In this document: one piece after another, positions 58,922 through 64,000 of the stretch
Position numbering within the stretch: the stretch's first letter is position 1
Layout: every line of letters starts with the position of its first letter
NCBI GenBank assembly: GCA_945901615.1
Contig: CAMDLI010000005.1
Coordinates: 1-64,000 of the forward strand
Direction of reading: 5' to 3'
Length of the DNA stretch: 64,000 nt
Source: Spirosoma fluviale
GTDB taxonomy: Bacteria > Bacteroidota > Bacteroidia > Cytophagales > Cyclobacteriaceae
Notes under the pieces: generated by a model
Seen by the model: only the letters and a program-made list of their open reading frames with translations
The model's database searches: none
Told to the model about the DNA's origin: nothing
Position numbers and translations under genes: made by a program

Positions 58922-61210
58922 TCATTTCTCAAAAATCTCCCTTGCTCGAGCCAACGCGGCTTGGTTGGACTGGGTTTGGAAAGTGACCACAATGGAGCGC
59001 TTTTCCTTTGCCGTCAGCCTCCAGTTGAGCGAAGCACGCTGCATACTGCCCGAAATTTCAGAAGCCTGCACTGCAGAGAGTTTCCCGGGAGCATATTCAA
59101 ATTCAATTTTTTCGATGCCAAAGGGCATGGATTCAGACATGTAATTGAACAGCACTTCGTTGTGGATAGTTTGCACCATGTCCCAGTTGACATAGATGTT
59201 TTTAAGGGGGGTAATGATTTTTTCCAAGATTTTGGAGGAGGCTGAATTAGCGATTTCAGGGGATTTTTCCGAATCACGAATGGTGATCAGCACAACTCCT
59301 GAAGTATTCGCTCCAATCCATTCTTTAAAGACATAGCCAAATCGAAGCGCATCTTGAATCCCGAAGTTATCCGATAAACCAGTATCCATTGTTTTCATTT
59401 TTGGATTGGAAGGAAGCTCCACATTCGGTGTAATAAATGGAAACGTTGCGCTCATTCGCAAGGCAGTCAGAAAGCGTAGATTACCAGGATCCTGCTGAGC
59501 AAAGAACCGCATGAAGTCAATGGACTGCTTTTTCTCTTGTGGCAAGGGGCTATCAAGGGCACTGCTTCCGAAAAATGTGAAGGAATGAGGAGACACGACC
59601 AATTTTCTACCGTCGTTGACTACCAAGGTGGTCAAGGGCATTAAAGGAATCTTTGCCATTGCCTCTGGTTCTTTGTAGTCTGCCAAGGACTTATCCATTA
59701 TTCCTTTTGTGTTTTTGTTGAGCTGCTCCTCAAAAGCAAATCCCCGATCCTTGGAATAGACTCTCCCTTTGTATTCCAATTTTTGGGTTTGAAACAAGAG
59801 ATCATTGACTAAAAGGCTAAATAAGATAGGATTCAGGTTATCCGCAGCCAATTGATTTAGGTATTCCGAATTACCAAGGTCTAGCTTGGGCTCAGTCTGA
59901 GATCTCAAATAAAGTTCACGAAAGAACGCCTCCCCTAAAACGCCCCCAGAGGCACCAGTATAGAGAAATGAATGTTGCGTAAGTTTCCCAGAAGTAGTCG
60001 TATGCAGTTCCTGAAGTACCTTCAAGGTCCATAAGGCCGCCCGCTGTCCACCCCCACTGGCCGCCACAAGCACCAACTTGGGCTTGCTATCTTCCGGAAA
60101 CTTGGCACGCCAGCGATCCAAAATCTGTAGCACCTGCTGCTTGTCTTTCTGCAGGGTATCGGGGTGTGTCAAGTCATCCAATCTAGAAAGGTTGTAGGTC
60201 GCAGGAGCAATGGAATAATCCATTCCATACGCTTGATGCGACTTATTTAACCAAGAAAAGGAGGAGATAAAATTTGCACCTAATGCAAGGATCAGGACCA
60301 CCACTGCTGCCCATGATCGGAGCCAAAAGATCAAGGCGCCAATCGCCATCAAGAAAATGGCGAGCAAGAGCAGAGCACTCATTGCCGCTGGGAATTGCAG
60401 CGGCTCCTGTTCGTTAAAAACTCCCAAAAATAGAATTACCGAAACCAGGAAAACTTGAATCAAAAAAAGGTTCCAGTGATTTTGATGGAAAACTCTCAGC
60501 AACTTTGCCTTTTCAAAACGAGAAATATCTGGCCTTACTTGCTCCCATTTTAGCCGTAGGTTTAAGAATACACGAACCGATGGACCCTCCAAATTAAAGG
60601 GATCAGCCTCTCCTACCTTCAACCGAGTACTTCTGCTCACCCTTCGGAGCCGCTTGTCGATGGTTTCAGAAAAGAGCATAAAAAAGCCCTTGTTGGTCAA
60701 GCTCAAATAGCCAAAAAGTAGGCCATAGGCCAAGATGCTTCCCAAAGAAAACCCTAGATACAGACGGAAAACCTCCCAGTTGGATCCAAGGTCATTGTCC
60801 AACTGAAATAGCACAAACTCAACCGTATAAATCAGGTAAAAAATAAGGGGGACGAGGGAATTATTGAAGCAAAAGTGAATAAAGGGGCGATGCACTACGG
60901 CAAGAAATGAAAATCGCCAACCATCCATGATGTAGGTGGTCATGTGGAAGGTCATGGTAAATACTGCCAAGCCCAAGCCCATCAAAAAAAAACTCAACCA
61001 AGAGACCTCATTCAGGTATTCGGGATCTAGAAATAAATAGGGAATACCCAGGACTACCCCAAACTGCTGCAGCACAAACCCAAACAAAACTAACCAAATC
61101 AACAGCAAGGAAAGGTTCTTCTTGAGGTGAAGAATAAAAAGTTGTATAGGGAAACTACGGACAAAATTCTGCCACATGGTCAGTTGGTTTAAGGAATTCT
61201 TGCAACCCAT
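58922..61210 (-). CDS. Patatin-like phospholipase with N-terminal multi-TM region
   Basis: 762 aa; VLVAASGGGQRAALWTLKVL, YTGASGGVLGEAFF (GXSXG), MDTGLSDNFGIQDALRFG. Confidence 0.88.
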   Translation of the reverse strand: MGCKNSLNQLTMWQNFVRSFPIQLFILHLKKNLSLLLIWLVLFGFVLQQFGVVLGIPYLFLDPEYLNEVSWLSFFLMGLGLAVFTMTFHMTTYIMDGWRFSFLAVVHRPFIHFCFNNSLVPLIFYLIYTVEFVLFQLDNDLGSNWEVFRLYLGFSLGSILAYGLLFGYLSLTNKGFFMLFSETIDKRLRRVSRSTRLKVGEADPFNLEGPSVRVFLNLRLKWEQVRPDISRFEKAKLLRVFHQNHWNLFLIQVFLVSVILFLGVFNEQEPLQFPAAMSALLLLAIFLMAIGALIFWLRSWAAVVVLILALGANFISSFSWLNKSHQAYGMDYSIAPATYNLSRLDDLTHPDTLQKDKQQVLQILDRWRAKFPEDSKPKLVLVAASGGGQRAALWTLKVLQELHTTTSGKLTQHSFLYTGASGGVLGEAFFRELYLRSQTEPKLDLGNSEYLNQLAADNLNPILFSLLVNDLLFQTQKLEYKGRVYSKDRGFAFEEQLNKNTKGIMDKSLADYKEPEAMAKIPLMPLTTLVVNDGRKLVVSPHSFTFFGSSALDSPLPQEKKQSIDFMRFFAQQDPGNLRFLTALRMSATFPFITPNVELPSNPKMKTMDTGLSDNFGIQDALRFGYVFKEWIGANTSGVVLITIRDSEKSPEIANSASSKILEKIITPLKNIYVNWDMVQTIHNEVLFNYMSESMPFGIEKIEFEYAPGKLSAVQASEISGSMQRASLNWRLTAKEKRSIVVTFQTQSNQAALARAREIFEK

Positions 61211-61464
61211 ATGCTATTCAATCCTTGGTGGCAAGAAATGAATCAAGTCTCCAAAGATTGTGGTGAGCAGGCTTTTCAAAGGATCAACTTAACTCTTTTT
61301 TTGGTGCATCACTACCTACCGATATCGAATCCTTGTTTTAATCGAATCAAGACGATGATTTTTACTAGAGAGTTCTCTTTCTGGGACACGCTAAAATATT
61401 TCTCTAAGTTTCCACAGCACTTTGGAAGAGATAAGGTAGATTCGAACCTTTAAACTAGCAAGAA

Positions 61465-61956
61465 ATGAGAATTTGGTTTTTATGTAAAGTAAAGTATGCG
61501 AAAGAAACTGAGGAGGGTCTTTTGAAAAGTATTTCTGAGCAATATCTGGTGGATGCGGTGTCTTTTACCGAGGCAGAAGCGATCCTTTATGACCGATTGG
61601 GATCACAGATTCGTGGGGATTTTCAAGTGAGTGGAATCAGCAAGAGCAACATCGTGGATGTGTTTTTTTACGATGATGCAGACATCTGGTACAAATGCAA
61701 GGTGACCTACTTGATCGCAGATGGAGACAATGGAAAGGAAAAAAAGGTAACCCAATACATGATTGTAACAGCGGAAGATGTAAAGCAAGCCTACGATCGA
61801 ATCCAAGAAAGTCTAAACAACATGCTCGTGAGCTTCCGGGTACCTGACATTACAGAAAGCTCCATTCTGGAAGTTTTTCCTTTTGAAAAATCCGAAGTGA
61901 GCCCAGACTTACCTCCAGGAAATTTCAAGCCTGTCAACCAGGAGTTGGAGGATTAA
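61465..61956 (+). CDS. DUF4494 domain-containing protein
   Basis: WFLCKVKYAKETEEGLLKSISEQYLVDAVSFTEAEAILYDRLG, KYKCKVTYL-like; typical Bacteroidota DUF4494. Confidence 0.88.
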   Translation: MRIWFLCKVKYAKETEEGLLKSISEQYLVDAVSFTEAEAILYDRLGSQIRGDFQVSGISKSNIVDVFFYDDADIWYKCKVTYLIADGDNGKEKKVTQYMIVTAEDVKQAYDRIQESLNNMLVSFRVPDITESSILEVFPFEKSEVSPDLPPGNFKPVNQELED

Positions 61957-61996
61957 AAAAAATCGACCCGCAGTGTGCTGCGGGTCGATTTTTTTT
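61955..61996. terminator. Bidirectional Rho-independent terminator
   Basis: aaaaaaaatcgacccgcagtgtgctgcgggtcgatttttttt between convergent genes. Confidence 0.93.
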
Positions 61997-62606
61997 AGCT
62001 CAGCTCAGCAAAGCCTTGCTTGGCAACGACAAAAGCTATCAAGTCATCCACTGGGACTGCCGCCCGCTGCGCAGCATCATCAATATCTTCACGGCTTACT
62101 TGAGCAGCGAAGGTTTTGTCTTTAAGTCTTTTTTTGACGCCCTTCACCTCCATCCCGGCGTACCCTTCAGGACGCATCAAGGAGTAGGCATGTACCAACC
62201 CGCTCAGTTCGTCAAAGGCATAGAGCATTTTATCCATCGCCGTGCGTGGCTCCACCCCAAAATAACGGGGACCATGACAGGCTATCGCCCGAATGATTTC
62301 AGGATCTATGGATCTTGCCTCGAGCTCTTCAATAATCTTTCGACAATGCTGCTCCGGCCATTGGTCCCAATCGGCATCGTGAAGTAATCCTGCCAAGTGC
62401 CACTTGTGGGCTTCAGAAGCAGCCATTCCCTCTTGCAAGGCATACTCCTTCATGAGATGCCCCACTTGCTTCATGTGCACTTTCAAGCGCTCATTCAGTA
62501 CCCATTCATTTAAAAGGGCATGGGCTTCCTCCAAAGTAAGGACCTTGTCTTTGTTGATTGGATCTCCAAACTCCTGACGGTTCAGATTCAAGGATGGGGT
62601 TTGCAT
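61995..62606 (-). CDS. HD domain-containing protein
   Basis: KHMKQVGHLMKEYALQEGMAASEAHKWHLAGLLHDADWDQWPEQH, AFDELSGLVHAYSLMRPEG. Confidence 0.92.
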   Translation of the reverse strand: MQTPSLNLNRQEFGDPINKDKVLTLEEAHALLNEWVLNERLKVHMKQVGHLMKEYALQEGMAASEAHKWHLAGLLHDADWDQWPEQHCRKIIEELEARSIDPEIIRAIACHGPRYFGVEPRTAMDKMLYAFDELSGLVHAYSLMRPEGYAGMEVKGVKKRLKDKTFAAQVSREDIDDAAQRAAVPVDDLIAFVVAKQGFAELS

Positions 62607-62730
62607 TTCTTTATTTGGCGAGACTTTTTTTAATTACTGTTGTATCAATCGGATGGTATTCGGAAGCTGGAACATTAGGCTCCTCTAATTTTCCATTTTG
62701 CTTTGACATAGCCCCAAATCACTTTGGGGC

Positions 62731-63603
62731 TTAGGGCTTTTTTCCGCGAGATGCCTCCATCATGTCCCACATTTCTTGGGGTATCATCTCCAAATTATTA
62801 AACTCTCCTGCACCTTTCAGCCATTCTCCTCCATCAATCGTGATTACATCCCCATTGACATATGCAGAAAAATCAGAGATCAGGTAGGCTGCCAAGTTGG
62901 CCAATTCTTGGTGCACTCCCACTCTTCCAACAGGCACCTTCTTTGCAGGATCAAATTTCTTAACCAAATCACCTGGGAGTAGTCTACTCCATGCGCCTTC
63001 GGTAGGGAAAGGTCCGGGTGCGATGGCATTGGATCGGATTCCGTACTTGGCCCATTCCACAGCCAGCGAACGCGTAAGTGCCAAAACACCTGCCTTTGCA
63101 GCCGCGGAGGGAACTACATACCCTGACCCTGTCCAGGCATAAGTGGTTACAATATTTAAAAATACTCCAGGCTGCTTTTCTGCAATCCAATGCTTGCCCG
63201 CAGTCAGCGTAACCTGCGAGGTCCCCTTGAGTACAATATCTAGAACCGTATTGAAAGCGTTGGCAGAAAGTCGCTCGGTAGGACTGATGAAATTGCCCGC
63301 CGCATTATTCAATACCCCATGAATTTGCCCAAATTCAGCGATGCACCTGGCCCACATGGCTTCCACTTGATCAATCTCTCTTACATCACAAACGACAGGA
63401 ATCACCTTGCCTCCAGATTTGGCCATCATCTCTTTGGCTGTTTCTTCCAGTACCTCCAGCTTTCGAGAGGTAATCACTAGGTTGGCCCCCAACTCCAAGA
63501 AATACTCCCCCATGGCCCGGCCTAAGCCCGTACCGCCACCCGTAATCAAGATATTTTTTCCTTTCAACGATCCTTCTCGGAGCATTCCTTCGGTATAGTT
63601 CAT
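62731..63603 (-). CDS. SDR family oxidoreductase (2,4-dienoyl-CoA reductase-like)
   Basis: LKGKNILITGGGTGLGRAMGEYFLELGANLVITSR, LNNAAGNFISPTERLSANAF, VNGDVITIDGGEWL; start at Met 63603 or 63627. Confidence 0.93.
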   Translation of the reverse strand: MNYTEGMLREGSLKGKNILITGGGTGLGRAMGEYFLELGANLVITSRKLEVLEETAKEMMAKSGGKVIPVVCDVREIDQVEAMWARCIAEFGQIHGVLNNAAGNFISPTERLSANAFNTVLDIVLKGTSQVTLTAGKHWIAEKQPGVFLNIVTTYAWTGSGYVVPSAAAKAGVLALTRSLAVEWAKYGIRSNAIAPGPFPTEGAWSRLLPGDLVKKFDPAKKVPVGRVGVHQELANLAAYLISDFSAYVNGDVITIDGGEWLKGAGEFNNLEMIPQEMWDMMEASRGKKP

Positions 63604-63654
63604 AGTCTTTAACTTATTTTTTTTCAATATACCATCCCTTGAGAAGATTTGAAA

Positions 63655-63686
63655 AGAAAAAGGAGCTCATATTGAGCTCCTTTTTG
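63655..63686. terminator. Rho-independent terminator
   Basis: gaaaaaggagctcatattgagctcctttttg. Confidence 0.88.
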
Positions 63687-63720
63687 AAATTTACTAAGAA
63701 GGGAAATTCCCTGCAGGTTC

Positions 63721-64000
<280 letters not shown>

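Noticed and set aside
61211-61453. 80-aa ORF between patatin and DUF4494
   Set aside because: No recognisable domain or promoter; could be a small protein, but the sequence alone does not support it.

Overview
This 64 kb window looks like chromosomal DNA of a Bacteroidota bacterium, probably Cytophagales (Algoriphagus/Cyclobacteriaceae-like). The basis is TAnnTTTG promoters, SprA/PorU/PorV, DUF4292/DUF4837/DUF4494 and EnvC/TatA/GatA gene neighbourhoods. It is gene-dense and mostly housekeeping: a partial phenylalanine hydroxylase; a full minus-strand trp operon (trpE-G-D-C-F-B-A); a stand-alone DnaE-type polymerase next to dinD; a transporter/phosphodiesterase block; a long plus-strand run from crotonase to TonB (TPR, DUF4292, EnvC, TatA, GatA, LysM transglycosylase, DUF4837, malic enzyme, RuvA, SprA, GcvH, VanZ-like); a tightly overlapping MBL-pssA-porU-porV-M16 chain; and assorted enzymes ending in a partial ahcY. 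I found no rRNA, tRNA, CRISPR array, intact mobile element or prophage. The strongest non-annotated signal is a complete tryptophan attenuator upstream of trpE: a 25-aa leader peptide with Trp-Trp-Trp, a pause hairpin, an antiterminator and a terminator, all readable base by base. Other second-look items are a perfect 13-bp-arm palindrome upstream of dnaE2, a 14-bp-arm inverted repeat with TTTTAGTAAAA motifs upstream of dinD, several short repeat blocks sitting just 3' of stop codons, an M16-like protein without the HXXEH zinc motif next to PorU/PorV, and a large MA-like/PD40/beta-barrel fusion. I did not find a convincing novel multi-gene defence or mobile system here.
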